From positions 434,001 through 498,000 of the forward strand of contig NZ_CP034897.1 in NCBI RefSeq assembly GCF_005082145.1: a DNA stretch of 64,000 bases, read 5' to 3'. The notes below the pieces were generated by a model. It saw nothing but the letters and a program-made list of their open reading frames with translations, was not told where the DNA came from and did not search any database. The DNA comes from Buchnera aphidicola (Aphis craccivora) (GTDB taxonomy: Bacteria; Pseudomonadota; Gammaproteobacteria; Enterobacterales; Enterobacteriaceae). Made by a program: the position numbers and the translations under genes. Below, piece by piece: positions 54,311 to 64,000 of the stretch (position 1 is its first letter; each line of letters begins with the position of its first letter).

Positions 54311-57300
54311 ATGTTTTTTTTATATAAATTTAATCAATTAAATACACTATTTTTAAAAATATGCAAAATTATTAAACAAAAACCACTTCCATATATTTTT
54401 GAAAAAGAAATTATTATTCATGACAACGAGATATTATTTCAATATTTAAATATATTCACAGCTAATTATACAGGTATTTCATCAGATTTTAAACTAATTA
54501 ATCCACATATTTTTATTTGGAAGATATTTGAAAAAACAATACCTAAAAATGAAATAAAAAATATTTTACAGAAAACAACTAATGTTTGGAAAATTATGAA
54601 AATTATCGAAAAAAATAATTTTCTTGAAAATATTAAGAAAAATGATCATAAAATAAAAAAATTTGAATTTTCGTTTTTAATGGAAAATTTATTTCAAAAA
54701 TATATTTTATATAGACCGCAATGGATTCAAGACTGGAAAAATAAAGAAAACAAAATACTAAAAACTAATTCAGAAAAATCATGGCAAATAAAATTATGGA
54801 ATGAAATTATAAATGATAATAAAAGACTTAATCAATCTACTAATAATTTTTCAAGTGTATTTTATAAATTTGAAAATTTAATTAAAAAAAAAGTAAAATT
54901 GCCTAAACGTATTTTTGTTATCTGGTCACTTCCTATAAATCCATCATATATAGAAATATTTCATAAAATAAGTATACATACTAATGTATATTTTTTATAT
55001 TTAACTGCTTATAAAAATAATACAATTAGTTCTAAAGTAGTTATAAATGATCATTTATCTCATTTAAAATCAAAAAATAATTTTTATAATACATTAGAAG
55101 AGCTATGGGGCAAATATGAAAATTCTTATTTATTTTTTATAAAAAATTTAAAAAATATTAAAATTAAGAATTATTTTGAAAAATATTATACAGATAACTT
55201 ATTAAATAATATTAAAAACAATATTTTAAGCTTTCAAAAAAATAAAAAATCATCAAAAAAAATCATCAATCCTAAAGATAATTCAATTTCTGTAAATATT
55301 TGTTATAGCAAACAACATGAAATTGAAGTTTTATATAAAATAATAATAGAAATACTCAATACAAACAAAAATATAAAACCTCATGATATTGTTGTTACTT
55401 CTTTTTCGTTAAATAGTTATACGACAAATATTCATTCCGTGTTTAAATCAAATAACGAACAAGAAAAAATATCTTTTTATATTTCTGAAAAAAATTGTAA
55501 AAATACACAAAAAATATTTTATTTTTTTAACAAAATATTAAACTTATCTAACATTCGATTTAACAATGAAGAAATTTTAGAATTACTTGATATTCCAATA
55601 ATAGCAAAAAATTTTAATATTTCAGAAGAAGAAATAAAAACTCTACATAATTGGGTTGTAGCTACAAATATTAGATGGGGTATAAATAAACAACATAAAA
55701 ATGATTTATATTTCTTAGAAATTGATCAAAATACTTGGTTTTATGGAATTAAAAAATTATTACTAAGTTATGCAATAAATGAAAAAAATAAAATTTGGAA
55801 TAATATTTTATCATTTATTTCTATTGATTTTTCTAAATCAGAATTAATAGGAAAATTATCATATTTAATTAGCATATTAAATAAATGGCGTTTAAAATTA
55901 TCAAAATCAAAAAAAATCAAATATTGGCGTTTATTATTTAAATCTTTTATAAGTGATTTTTTTCATCAACCAACAGAATTCGATCACATACTTATAGCAA
56001 TTGATAAAAAATGGAAAACAATGATTGATGAAATTATATTATCTGAATATCAAAAAAAAATAACTATTGACATTTTAAAAAAAAATTTTTCATATATTAT
56101 AAACTATACAAGCAATAAAAAATATAAACTAGGAGTTATAAATTTTTGTCATCCTTCTATAGTATGTTATATACCATTTAAAATGGTATATATCATAGGA
56201 TTAAGTTCTGAAGAATTATGTAAAAAAAATAACATAGATCACATTAATCTTTTAAAGAAATATCCATTAATTACTGATATTAACATTGATGATGAAATAA
56301 ATTATTTTTTCCTAAAAAATTTTATAGCTGCTACAGAATATTTTTATATGAGTTATATTGGGTATTCATTAAAAAATGAAAATAAAATATATCCACCTTG
56401 TTTAATTGAGCAGTTAATTAATTACATTGCATTACATTTTTATTTTAAAGGAGATAAAAAATTACAAATAGAAGATAATATAAAAAAAATATCACAATAT
56501 CTTTGTAAAAAACATAAAAAAGAACATATTTATAATAAAATAAGTATAAAAAAAACAGAAAATACAAAAAAAAATAAAATTAAAAACATTCATGAAATAT
56601 TTTTTAAAAATATAATTGATTTAAAAAGTTTTGAAAAAAAAAGTTTTTTTATCAATTTAAAAGATTTAATATCTTTTTGGAAAAATCCAATACGATATTT
56701 TTTTAATTATACATTAAACACAAAATTTACAATAAAACAAAAATTATCGATAACTGAACCCTTTATTATCGATCAATTAGAAAGTTTTAAAATAAGTAAA
56801 CTTTTATTAGAAAAAATGATAAATAAGGAAGATTTAAAAACTATATTAGAACAAATAAAATTATCTGGAATATTGCCATATGGAAGCTTTGGGGAAATAG
56901 CTTTACAAAATAAATGTAAAGAAATTAAAGAAATAGTAGAAATAATTAATCAATTTAGAATACTGCCTCAAAAAAAAGATTTTAATCTTAAAATAGAAAA
57001 ATATTATATTAAAGGAACTTTAAAAGAAATACAAAGTACAGGTTTATTGCGATGGAAAACAAGTTTAATCAACTATTCTGATCGAGTCTCATTATGGTTA
57101 GAACATTTAGTTTATTGTATTTTAGGTGGTGTAGGAGAGAGTACAATTATAGGATGTAAAAAGCAAATATTTTCATTTCGTTCTCTATCATACAAGAAAG
57201 CATACAAATATCTTTTAACATATATTAAAGGGTATATAAAAGGCATTAATAGTCCTTTATTATTAACAAAATCAGGTATAGCTTGGTTTGATAAAGTTTA

Positions 57301-57547
57301 TGATATAAAAAATCAATGTATTCATAAAAATCCTAATATTAAAAAAGAAGCATATAAAAAATTATATAAAAAATGGATAGGAAATTCTTATATACAAGGA
57401 GAAAAACAAGATGTTTATATACAAAAAATAATTTCAAAATTAGATATAAAAAAAATCTGTCATATTTCTAAAAAATGGTTAACTCCATTATTAAAATACA
57501 AAAAAATTAATGAAAAAAAAATTAAATATATTCGAAATACCATTTAA
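54311..57547 (+). CDS. recC: Exodeoxyribonuclease V subunit RecC
   Basis: Structural and Chi-scanning subunit of RecBCD; an inactivated helicase-like protein. It is 1078 aa (E. coli 1122). Identification rests on matching segments such as LNIFTANYTGISSDFKL near the N-terminus, FMSYIGYS-like and IRYFFNYTL, SGILPYGSFGE and RVSLWLEHLVYCILGG, plus the recC-recB-recD-argA context. Its 3' end overlaps recB by 38 bases. In E. coli ptrA lies between recC and recB; it is absent here. Confidence 0.94.
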   Translation: MFFLYKFNQLNTLFLKICKIIKQKPLPYIFEKEIIIHDNEILFQYLNIFTANYTGISSDFKLINPHIFIWKIFEKTIPKNEIKNILQKTTNVWKIMKIIEKNNFLENIKKNDHKIKKFEFSFLMENLFQKYILYRPQWIQDWKNKENKILKTNSEKSWQIKLWNEIINDNKRLNQSTNNFSSVFYKFENLIKKKVKLPKRIFVIWSLPINPSYIEIFHKISIHTNVYFLYLTAYKNNTISSKVVINDHLSHLKSKNNFYNTLEELWGKYENSYLFFIKNLKNIKIKNYFEKYYTDNLLNNIKNNILSFQKNKKSSKKIINPKDNSISVNICYSKQHEIEVLYKIIIEILNTNKNIKPHDIVVTSFSLNSYTTNIHSVFKSNNEQEKISFYISEKNCKNTQKIFYFFNKILNLSNIRFNNEEILELLDIPIIAKNFNISEEEIKTLHNWVVATNIRWGINKQHKNDLYFLEIDQNTWFYGIKKLLLSYAINEKNKIWNNILSFISIDFSKSELIGKLSYLISILNKWRLKLSKSKKIKYWRLLFKSFISDFFHQPTEFDHILIAIDKKWKTMIDEIILSEYQKKITIDILKKNFSYIINYTSNKKYKLGVINFCHPSIVCYIPFKMVYIIGLSSEELCKKNNIDHINLLKKYPLITDINIDDEINYFFLKNFIAATEYFYMSYIGYSLKNENKIYPPCLIEQLINYIALHFYFKGDKKLQIEDNIKKISQYLCKKHKKEHIYNKISIKKTENTKKNKIKNIHEIFFKNIIDLKSFEKKSFFINLKDLISFWKNPIRYFFNYTLNTKFTIKQKLSITEPFIIDQLESFKISKLLLEKMINKEDLKTILEQIKLSGILPYGSFGEIALQNKCKEIKEIVEIINQFRILPQKKDFNLKIEKYYIKGTLKEIQSTGLLRWKTSLINYSDRVSLWLEHLVYCILGGVGESTIIGCKKQIFSFRSLSYKKAYKYLLTYIKGYIKGINSPLLLTKSGIAWFDKVYDIKNQCIHKNPNIKKEAYKKLYKKWIGNSYIQGEKQDVYIQKIISKLDIKKICHISKKWLTPLLKYKKINEKKIKYIRNTI

Positions 57548-60500
57548 TGGTGTGAATTTAATTGAAGCTTCTGCTGGAACAGGTAAAACTACAGCAATCG
57601 TATTAATGTATTTACGATTATTGCTTGGGATAGATAATAAAAAAAACATTAAACCATTATTAATACAAGAAATATTAATAGTCACTTTTACTAATTTTGC
57701 TAAAGATGAAATACATAAAAGAATCAAAAAAAACATTGAAAAACTACATTTATATTGCATTACTCAAAATACTAATAATTCTATTTTAAAGCCATTTTTA
57801 GAAAAAATAAAAAATTTAGAAGAAGCAATATATATTTTAGAACGAGCGAAACAAAATATAAATTATATAGCTATTTATACTATACATGGATTTTGCAAAG
57901 ATATTTTGCAATTAAATTTTTACAATATTAATGAAAAAATAATTGAAAATGAAGAATTATTATATTTACAAGCTACAGAAGATTTCTGGAGATCTTATTT
58001 TTATCAACTGCCAAAAAATATTATTAATATAATCTCGAAAGATTATAAAAATCCAGAAGCTCTTTTATCTGAATTAAAACCAATATTTAATTTTAATACA
58101 ATAAATTTTAATAAAAAATTTACTAAAAATCAAAATCCTATAACTTGCCATGAAGATAATATTAAAATAATAAACACTTTTAAAAAAAAATGGTTAGATT
58201 TTAATCTAATTATATTGGATATAATTCGAAAATCAAAGCCTAATAAAAAAATATATAATGAACGGAATATATCTAGATGGAGAAAAAATATTACAACATG
58301 GGCTGAGTCTACAACTGAAAATTATCAAATACCAATTGAATTAAAGTATTTTTCACAAGCAACAATAACAAAAAATATAAAAAGTAATTACATTCCATGT
58401 CATATCTTTTTCAAAGATATTGAAGAAATATTAAAAAAAAAATTTTCCTTAAAAAATATCATTTTATTTCAAGCTATAAAAAAAATATCTAAACTTGTAA
58501 AAAAAGAAAAAAATAAAAAATTTTTATTAGGGTTTAATGATTTATTAAATAATCTTCTAAAATATATTAAAAAAGATAAAAAATTAAAACAATTAATCAT
58601 TAAAAAATATCCAGTAGCATTTATTGATGAATTCCAAGATACTGATATTCAACAATATGAAATTTTTAATATTTTATATAATATAAATAATGAAAAAACA
58701 GCATTATTTCTTATAGGAGATCCAAAACAATCAATATATAGTTTTAGAGGAGCAGATATTTTTTCTTATTTACATGCTAAATCTAAAATTAAACAATATT
58801 ATTATCTTGATACAAACTGGAGGTCTTCAAAAAATATATGTGAAGCTACAAATGATTTATTTTCACGCAATAAAAAACCATTTTTTTTCAAGAATATTCC
58901 ATTTGAAAAAATTTCTCCTTCATTTGAAAATCAAAATATGCAATTTAAAATACAAGGAAAAATTCAAAATGCTATAAGTTTATTTTTTAAAAAAAAAGAG
59001 AAAATATATATTGAAGATTATCAAGAATGGATCGCAAAACAATGCGCAAATGAAATTTATTATTGGTTAATTTGTGCCAAAAAAGGTCAAGCAACACTAA
59101 TTAATAAAGATGAAAAAAAAATTTTAAAAGAAAGTGACATTGTTATATTAGTAAAAAATAAAAATGAAGCAAATATTATTAAAAATTCACTAGAAAAAGT
59201 AAACATTAAATCTATTTATTCATCTTCTAGTACAAGTGTATTTAAAACAAGCGATGCTTGTGAACTTCTTGTAATACTTAAAACTATTTTACAACCAACT
59301 AATATAAAATTATTAAAACAATCTATTTTTACACATATTTTTTATGAAATTTTATTAAAATCAGAAAAACAAAAAAATACAGATAAATCATATTTTATAA
59401 TCAAAAAATTATATAAATATCGTAATATATGGAAAAATACAGGAATTTTTTATACCATTAAAACTATAATATTAGACTATCAAAAATATTCTAATAATTT
59501 AGATAAATATAAATACTCTCAAAAAAATATAAATTTTTTACATATAGCAGAATTATTAGAAGAACAATCCGAAAATTTTCATCAAGAGTCATCTTTAATA
59601 AGATGGTTTGAAAAAAAAATATTGGAAAAACAAAACATATTAGAAAATGAAAATATTCGACATTTTAAACAATCTAACGAAATACAAATTATTACAATAC
59701 ATAAATCTAAAGGATTAGAATATCCTATAGTTTGGATTCCTTTTGCAGCAACTTATAAAAAATCGAAATTACATTTATATCATGATAAAAAAAAGTTAAA
59801 AATATTTTTTGATTTAGATCAAAGCAAAGCAACTGAAAAAATAGCAGAAGAAGAAAGATTAGCAGAAGATTTACGTCTTTTATATGTTGCTATAACACGA
59901 GCTGTTTATCATTGTAGCTTAGGAATGGGAGACATTATCAATAAAAAAAATCAAAAAAAAAGTAATAACTATAAAAGTGCATTAGGATATATTATACAAC
60001 GTGGATGTCATATGGACTATAACAGTTTGTTATACGAAGTAAACACATTAAATGTGAAATCATACATAACAATCAAACATGATACGGTAAATATTAAAAT
60101 TTCTTCTATTAAAGAAGATGTATATTTTCTATCTCAACCTAAATATCTAATTAACAAAATACAAAATTATCTTCAAACAACAAGTTTTACAAAATTAAAA
60201 AAAGAAAATATCTCTATCAATCAAAATAATTGTAATATCAACTATACTTTCAATCATCACAACATACATCAAGAAAAAATAATATTTGAAAATTTTCCAA
60301 TAGGAGAAAAAACTGGAATTCTTATACACTATATATTAAATAAAATTAATTTTTCGGAAAAATTAAATATTGATTTTTTTTATAAATCTTTAAAAGAACA
60401 TGGATTTTCAGAAAAATGGGCTCCCGTATTAATATCTTGGATAAATAAAATTATTCATATAAATTTAAAAAATTTAAATTTTAATTTATCTATGTTAAAA

Positions 60501-60992
60501 TCAAATCAATATATAAAAGAAATGAAATTTTTTTTGCCTATACAAAAAGCATTATATAGTATAGATTTTAATCACATTGTTAAATCTTTTGATCCAATTT
60601 CTTCTCTTTCACCCAAAATATCTTTTAATCCAGTTACTGGAATTTTAAAAGGATCTATTGATTTAGTTTTTTTTTGGAAGAAAAAATATTATATAATAGA
60701 TTATAAATCTAATTATCTAGGTAATTGTAAAAATTCATATTCTTTAAAAAATATTAAAAAAGAAATAATTAAAAATCGATATGATTTACAATATCAAATA
60801 TATACAGTTGCATTACATCAATATTTAAATAAAAAAGTAAAAAAATATGAGTATAAAAATAATTTTGGCGGAATATTTTATATGTTTTTAAGAGGAATAG
60901 ATAAAACAGATAAAAACAATGGCATTTTCTATATAATGCCAAATTATTTATTAGTTAAAAATTTAATTAATTTATTTTTAGTTAACAATTAA
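57510..60992 (+). CDS. recB: Exodeoxyribonuclease V subunit RecB
   Basis: Helicase-nuclease subunit of RecBCD. It is 1160 aa (E. coli 1180). Walker A is IEASAGTGKTTAIVLMYL (about residue 18); helicase motifs include AFIDEFQDTDIQQYEIF, GDPKQSIYSFRGAD and TIHKSKGLEYPIVWIPF. The C-terminal nuclease motif is GSIDLVFFWKKKYYIIDYKS, with the catalytic Asp and Lys present. The ATG at 57510 lies inside the end of recC, so the pair is probably translationally coupled. Confidence 0.97.
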   Translation: MKKKLNIFEIPFNGVNLIEASAGTGKTTAIVLMYLRLLLGIDNKKNIKPLLIQEILIVTFTNFAKDEIHKRIKKNIEKLHLYCITQNTNNSILKPFLEKIKNLEEAIYILERAKQNINYIAIYTIHGFCKDILQLNFYNINEKIIENEELLYLQATEDFWRSYFYQLPKNIINIISKDYKNPEALLSELKPIFNFNTINFNKKFTKNQNPITCHEDNIKIINTFKKKWLDFNLIILDIIRKSKPNKKIYNERNISRWRKNITTWAESTTENYQIPIELKYFSQATITKNIKSNYIPCHIFFKDIEEILKKKFSLKNIILFQAIKKISKLVKKEKNKKFLLGFNDLLNNLLKYIKKDKKLKQLIIKKYPVAFIDEFQDTDIQQYEIFNILYNINNEKTALFLIGDPKQSIYSFRGADIFSYLHAKSKIKQYYYLDTNWRSSKNICEATNDLFSRNKKPFFFKNIPFEKISPSFENQNMQFKIQGKIQNAISLFFKKKEKIYIEDYQEWIAKQCANEIYYWLICAKKGQATLINKDEKKILKESDIVILVKNKNEANIIKNSLEKVNIKSIYSSSSTSVFKTSDACELLVILKTILQPTNIKLLKQSIFTHIFYEILLKSEKQKNTDKSYFIIKKLYKYRNIWKNTGIFYTIKTIILDYQKYSNNLDKYKYSQKNINFLHIAELLEEQSENFHQESSLIRWFEKKILEKQNILENENIRHFKQSNEIQIITIHKSKGLEYPIVWIPFAATYKKSKLHLYHDKKKLKIFFDLDQSKATEKIAEEERLAEDLRLLYVAITRAVYHCSLGMGDIINKKNQKKSNNYKSALGYIIQRGCHMDYNSLLYEVNTLNVKSYITIKHDTVNIKISSIKEDVYFLSQPKYLINKIQNYLQTTSFTKLKKENISINQNNCNINYTFNHHNIHQEKIIFENFPIGEKTGILIHYILNKINFSEKLNIDFFYKSLKEHGFSEKWAPVLISWINKIIHINLKNLNFNLSMLKSNQYIKEMKFFLPIQKALYSIDFNHIVKSFDPISSLSPKISFNPVTGILKGSIDLVFFWKKKYYIIDYKSNYLGNCKNSYSLKNIKKEIIKNRYDLQYQIYTVALHQYLNKKVKKYEYKNNFGGIFYMFLRGIDKTDKNNGIFYIMPNYLLVKNLINLFLVNN

Positions 60993-61006
60993 AAAATGTT
61001 ACTTAT

Positions 61007-62818
61007 ATGAAAAATTTATTAAAAAATTTAGTAAAAAATCAAACTATACGTATGATTGATTTTATTTTTTCACAATTTATTTCTAAAACAAATAATATTA
61101 TTATGTTAGTAGCAGCTTGTACAAGTTTTGAAAGCAATAATGGTCATCTTTTTTTATCGATTGAATATTTTCAAAAAAATAATTTTTTTTCTGTTAACAA
61201 TAAAAAAATTATTAAAAAAATATTATTTATTTTAAATACAAACCAAATAAACTGGTTTTTTGAGTTATCTAAACATCATGCTGTTAGTAATGGAGATATT
61301 ACAACTCCCTTGGTGTTGTTTCAAAAAAAAATTTATCTCTATAAAATATGGAAATCTGAAAAAAATATTTTAAAATATTTATATCAAAAAAAAATATATT
61401 TCGAATTTGATTTAATGACAACTTGCGAAATTTTAAAAAAATTATTTCCTAGTAAAGAATATAATGCTCAAAAAACAGCGGTAGCACTAAGTTTAATAAA
61501 TCAAATATTTTTTATATTAGGAGGCCCTGGAACCGGAAAAACTACTGTAATAATAAAAATTATTATTGCATTAATAAAAAATACAAAAAAAAATATTAAA
61601 ATACAATTATCAGCACCTACAGGAAAAGCTACAACACGTCTAATTGAAATACTAAATAATCATAAAATATTTGATTTGTATATATCCTCAGAAGAAAAAA
61701 AACTATTTATTTTACCACCTGTAACTATACATCAACTATTAGGCATTTCAAAAACATCTGATAAAATTTTTTTTAATAAGAAAAATCCTTTAAATATAGA
61801 TATTTTAATTATTGACGAAGTATCTATGATAGATATTTTTATGATGCATAATATTTTTTCTGCTCTACAAAAAAATACTAAAATTATTTTTATTGGAGAT
61901 CATAATCAATTATCACCAATAGGAGCAGGTTCTATTTTAAAAAAAATTTATAATTATTCACATGATGGTTATAGTTTAGAAACTATATCTTATTTAAAAA
62001 AAATTACACAATATTCAAATTTATTTAATAAAGAAAACAAAAATAATACTTTTTTAATAAGTGATAAAATATGCATTTTAAAAAAAAATTATAGATTTAA
62101 AACAAATTCGGGAATTGATATATTGTCAAATTCAATTAATCAAAATAAAAAAGAAATTTTTATTAAATTATTTAATAATTTAATAAAAAATGTTTTCTTT
62201 TATGAAACTAATTGTGAAAATCAATATGAAAAAATGATAAATAAAATTATTTTTTATAATAAAGAATATTGGGATAAAATAGAAAGAAAAGAAAATATAA
62301 AAGAAATTATAAAAAGGTTTAAAGCACATCAAACATTGTGCGTTATAAAAGATGGTCCATTTGGAATAAAACACATAAACAAAACTTTAGAAAATATAAT
62401 GTATAAAAAAAATATTATTAAAAAATATTTTTATATTAACAATCAAATATGGTATTTAGGAAAACCCATTATTATCACAAAAAATAATAAATATTTAAAT
62501 TTATCTAATGGTGATATAGGAATTACTAATTTTGATCAGCAACAAAAACTACAAGTATGTTTTTTAAAAGATAATAATAGTACGAAATGTATTCCGGTTG
62601 ATTTACTAGAAAACTATGAAACTGCTTGGTGTATTACTGTTCATAAAGCGCAAGGTTCTGAATTTAATCAAACAACATTAATACTACCAAATACAGATTT
62701 AAAAATTTTAAATAAAGAAATTTTATATACAGCAGTTACAAGATCTCGAAAAATATTAAGTATTTTTTCAAATAAAAAAATATTTATTAAAACAGCAAAA
62801 AAAAATAAAATTTTTTAA
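61007..62818 (+). CDS. recD: Exodeoxyribonuclease V subunit RecD
   Basis: The 5'-3' helicase of RecBCD. It is 603 aa (E. coli 608). Walker A LGGPGTGKTTVIIK (about residue 171), Walker B LIIDEVSMIDIFM, FIGDHNQLSPIGAG, and the C-terminal TVHKAQGSEFNQT and YTAVTRSRK motifs are intact. It starts 14 bases after recB. The whole nuclease-helicase complex is thus intact although mutS next door in the genome map has decayed. Confidence 0.97.
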   Translation: MKNLLKNLVKNQTIRMIDFIFSQFISKTNNIIMLVAACTSFESNNGHLFLSIEYFQKNNFFSVNNKKIIKKILFILNTNQINWFFELSKHHAVSNGDITTPLVLFQKKIYLYKIWKSEKNILKYLYQKKIYFEFDLMTTCEILKKLFPSKEYNAQKTAVALSLINQIFFILGGPGTGKTTVIIKIIIALIKNTKKNIKIQLSAPTGKATTRLIEILNNHKIFDLYISSEEKKLFILPPVTIHQLLGISKTSDKIFFNKKNPLNIDILIIDEVSMIDIFMMHNIFSALQKNTKIIFIGDHNQLSPIGAGSILKKIYNYSHDGYSLETISYLKKITQYSNLFNKENKNNTFLISDKICILKKNYRFKTNSGIDILSNSINQNKKEIFIKLFNNLIKNVFFYETNCENQYEKMINKIIFYNKEYWDKIERKENIKEIIKRFKAHQTLCVIKDGPFGIKHINKTLENIMYKKNIIKKYFYINNQIWYLGKPIIITKNNKYLNLSNGDIGITNFDQQQKLQVCFLKDNNSTKCIPVDLLENYETAWCITVHKAQGSEFNQTTLILPNTDLKILNKEILYTAVTRSRKILSIFSNKKIFIKTAKKNKIF

Positions 62819-62822
62819 TATA

Positions 62823-64000
62823 TTAAAATAAATCCATCATTAAAATTTTAGAACAACGTTGATAATTATACATTTTTTTCTTACTTTCAGGCAGTTTGTC
62901 AACACTTACAACAACAAATCCTCTTTCTTGAAACCAATGAATACTATGTGTAGTAAGTACAAATATTTTTTTTAAATTTATTTTTTTTGCATTTAATTTA
63001 ATTTTTTTAAGTAACCAGTCACCTCTAGAAGAATTACGATAATCAGGATGCACCGCAACACATGCCATTTCTCCCAAATTTTCTTTAAAAAAAGGATACA
63101 GTGCAGCGCATGCAATAGTTAAGTTATCACGCTCAATAATTGTAAATTTATCTACTTCCATTTCTAATTGCTCTCTTGATCTGCGAACTAAAATTCCTTT
63201 TTTTTCTAAAGGTCGAATTAATTCTAAAATTCCCCCAATGTCATTAATATTAGCTTGCCTAATTTTTTCTGCAGACTCCATAACCATTTGTGTTCCAATA
63301 CCATCACGAGAAAATAATTCCTGTAATAAAGCTCCATTTTTATGATAGCTAATTAAATGACTTCTATTTACACCATTTTTGCAAGCTTTTATAGATCCCC
63401 TTAAAAATCGAATTGTTGAAGAAATATAATCTCCATTTTTTTCTAATTTTACAATCTTATTATTTATATCATCAGGTAGTAATTCTGAAATAGTTTTTCC
63501 CTGATCATCAAGAACTCCTTGATTACTACAAAAACCTATCATTTTTTCTGCTTTTAACTTAATACTAACTTGCGTAGCAATTTCTTCAGAAGTTAAATTA
63601 AAACTTTCTCCTGTAACAGAAACTGCAACAGGACCAATTAAAACTATAGCACCATTTGTTAATTGACAATCAATAGCTTTTTTATCAATTCTTCTGATTC
63701 GACCAGTATGTATATAATCTATCCCATCATCTATACCTAACGGTTGTGCAATAATAAAGTTACCGCTTACAACATTAATATTTGCTCCTTGTAGAGGAGT
63801 ATTACTTAAACTCATTGAAAGACGAGCAGTAATATCAAGTTGTAATCTTCCTGCTGCTTGTTTAACTTGTTCTAAGCATAGCAAATTAGTAACACGTACA
63901 TATTTATGATATATTATTTCAATTTTATTTTCATTTAAATTTGAATTAATTTGAGGACAAGCTCCATATACTACTACTAATCGAATACCTAAACTATGTA
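62823..64000 (-). CDS. argA: N-acetylglutamate synthase, missing its N-terminus (off the window edge)
   Basis: First step of arginine synthesis, acetylating glutamate with acetyl-CoA. The frame is open from the stop at 62823 to the right edge; an internal TTG at 63884 is not the start, since family sequence continues upstream ([16 protein letters not shown]). About 392 residues are visible of an expected ~440. Amino-acid-kinase-like part: [20 protein letters not shown] and [17 protein letters not shown]-terminal GNAT acetyltransferase part: [20 protein letters not shown] and [11 protein letters not shown]. The YGARPQ motif of E. coli reads YGACPQ here (Arg66 to Cys). Convergent with recD, 4 bases apart. 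Confidence 0.96.
   Translation of the reverse strand, partial: HSLGIRLVVVYGACPQINSNLNENKIEIIYHKYVRVTNLLCLEQVKQAAGRLQLDITARLSMSLSNTPLQGANINVVSGNFIIAQPLGIDDGIDYIHTGRIRRIDKKAIDCQLTNGAIVLIGPVAVSVTGESFNLTSEEIATQVSIKLKAEKMIGFCSNQGVLDDQGKTISELLPDDINNKIVKLEKNGDYISSTIRFLRGSIKACKNGVNRSHLISYHKNGALLQELFSRDGIGTQMVMESAEKIRQANINDIGGILELIRPLEKKGILVRRSREQLEMEVDKFTIIERDNLTIACAALYPFFKENLGEMACVAVHPDYRNSSRGDWLLKKIKLNAKKINLKKIFVLTTHSIHWFQERGFVVVSVDKLPESKKKMYNYQRCSKILMMDLF

Overview
The window comes from a Buchnera aphidicola chromosome, the obligate gammaproteobacterial endosymbiont of aphids. The DNA is extremely A+T-rich. Almost every gene is a slightly shortened, lysine/isoleucine/asparagine-rich version of an E. 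coli gene, and the local order follows E. coli with genes missing. Examples are gshA-metK-endA-rsmE, pyrG-eno-queE, cysDNC-ftsB-ispD-ispF-nlpD, cysJIH, lgt-thyA, miaB-ybeY-corC, leuS-holA-nadD, pgk-fbaA-mscS and recC-recB-recD-argA. I see no insertion sequence, prophage, CRISPR array or foreign-looking block.

Layout. 0-3.8 kb: end of bamD, alaS, csrA with a good hairpin terminator, then tRNA-Ser(GCU) and tRNA-Arg(ACG). 3.9-9.1 kb: gshA, metK(-), endA (frameshifted), rsmE, rpiA(-). 9.2-15.2 kb: three tRNAs on the minus strand (Met, Leu-UAG, Gln-UUG), then glnS, pyrG, eno, queE. 15.2-27 kb: a closely spaced minus-strand run in transcription order cysJ-cysI-cysH-cysG-cysD-cysN-cysC-ftsB-ispD-ispF-nlpD(frameshifted)-queD. 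It carries a complete route from sulfate to sulfide plus the siroheme synthase needed by sulfite reductase. 27-29.5 kb has no open gene. Reading its minus strand by eye shows a heavily decayed mutS, recognisable from the N-terminus through the ATPase domain to near the C-terminus. 29.5-36.7 kb: dsbA, a polA reduced to the 5'-nuclease domain, engB(-), typA, gmk(-), ygfZ(-), and prfB with its programmed frameshift. 36.7-48.8 kb: lysS, lysA, lgt (frameshifted), thyA, miaB, ybeY (frameshifted), corC, leuS, holA, nadD (frameshifted), tusA. 48.9-64 kb: asd(-), yhgN, pgk, fbaA, mscS, recC, recB, recD, and argA(-) running off the end.

The main theme of the hunt is the link between the dead mutS and five otherwise intact genes (endA, nlpD, lgt, ybeY, nadD). 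Each is broken only once, inside an A/T homopolymer of 10 or 11 bases, and each is restored by exactly one extra base. The restored lengths are close to the E. coli proteins in most cases. Loss of MutS-dependent mismatch repair is expected to raise single-base indels in such tracts. Polymerase slippage on long poly(A) tracts, already described for Buchnera, could restore part of the protein output. A homopolymer undercall in the assembly is the competing technical explanation.

Functionally the window combines core information processing (five aminoacyl-tRNA or tRNA-modification enzymes, RF2, TypA, DNA polymerase III delta subunit, RecBCD) with nutrition genes that serve the host. These are cysteine (cys cluster), lysine (asd, lysA), arginine (argA) and cofactor genes (gshA, metK, nadD, thyA). 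There is a thin envelope set (bamD, lgt, nlpD, ftsB, mscS, dsbA).
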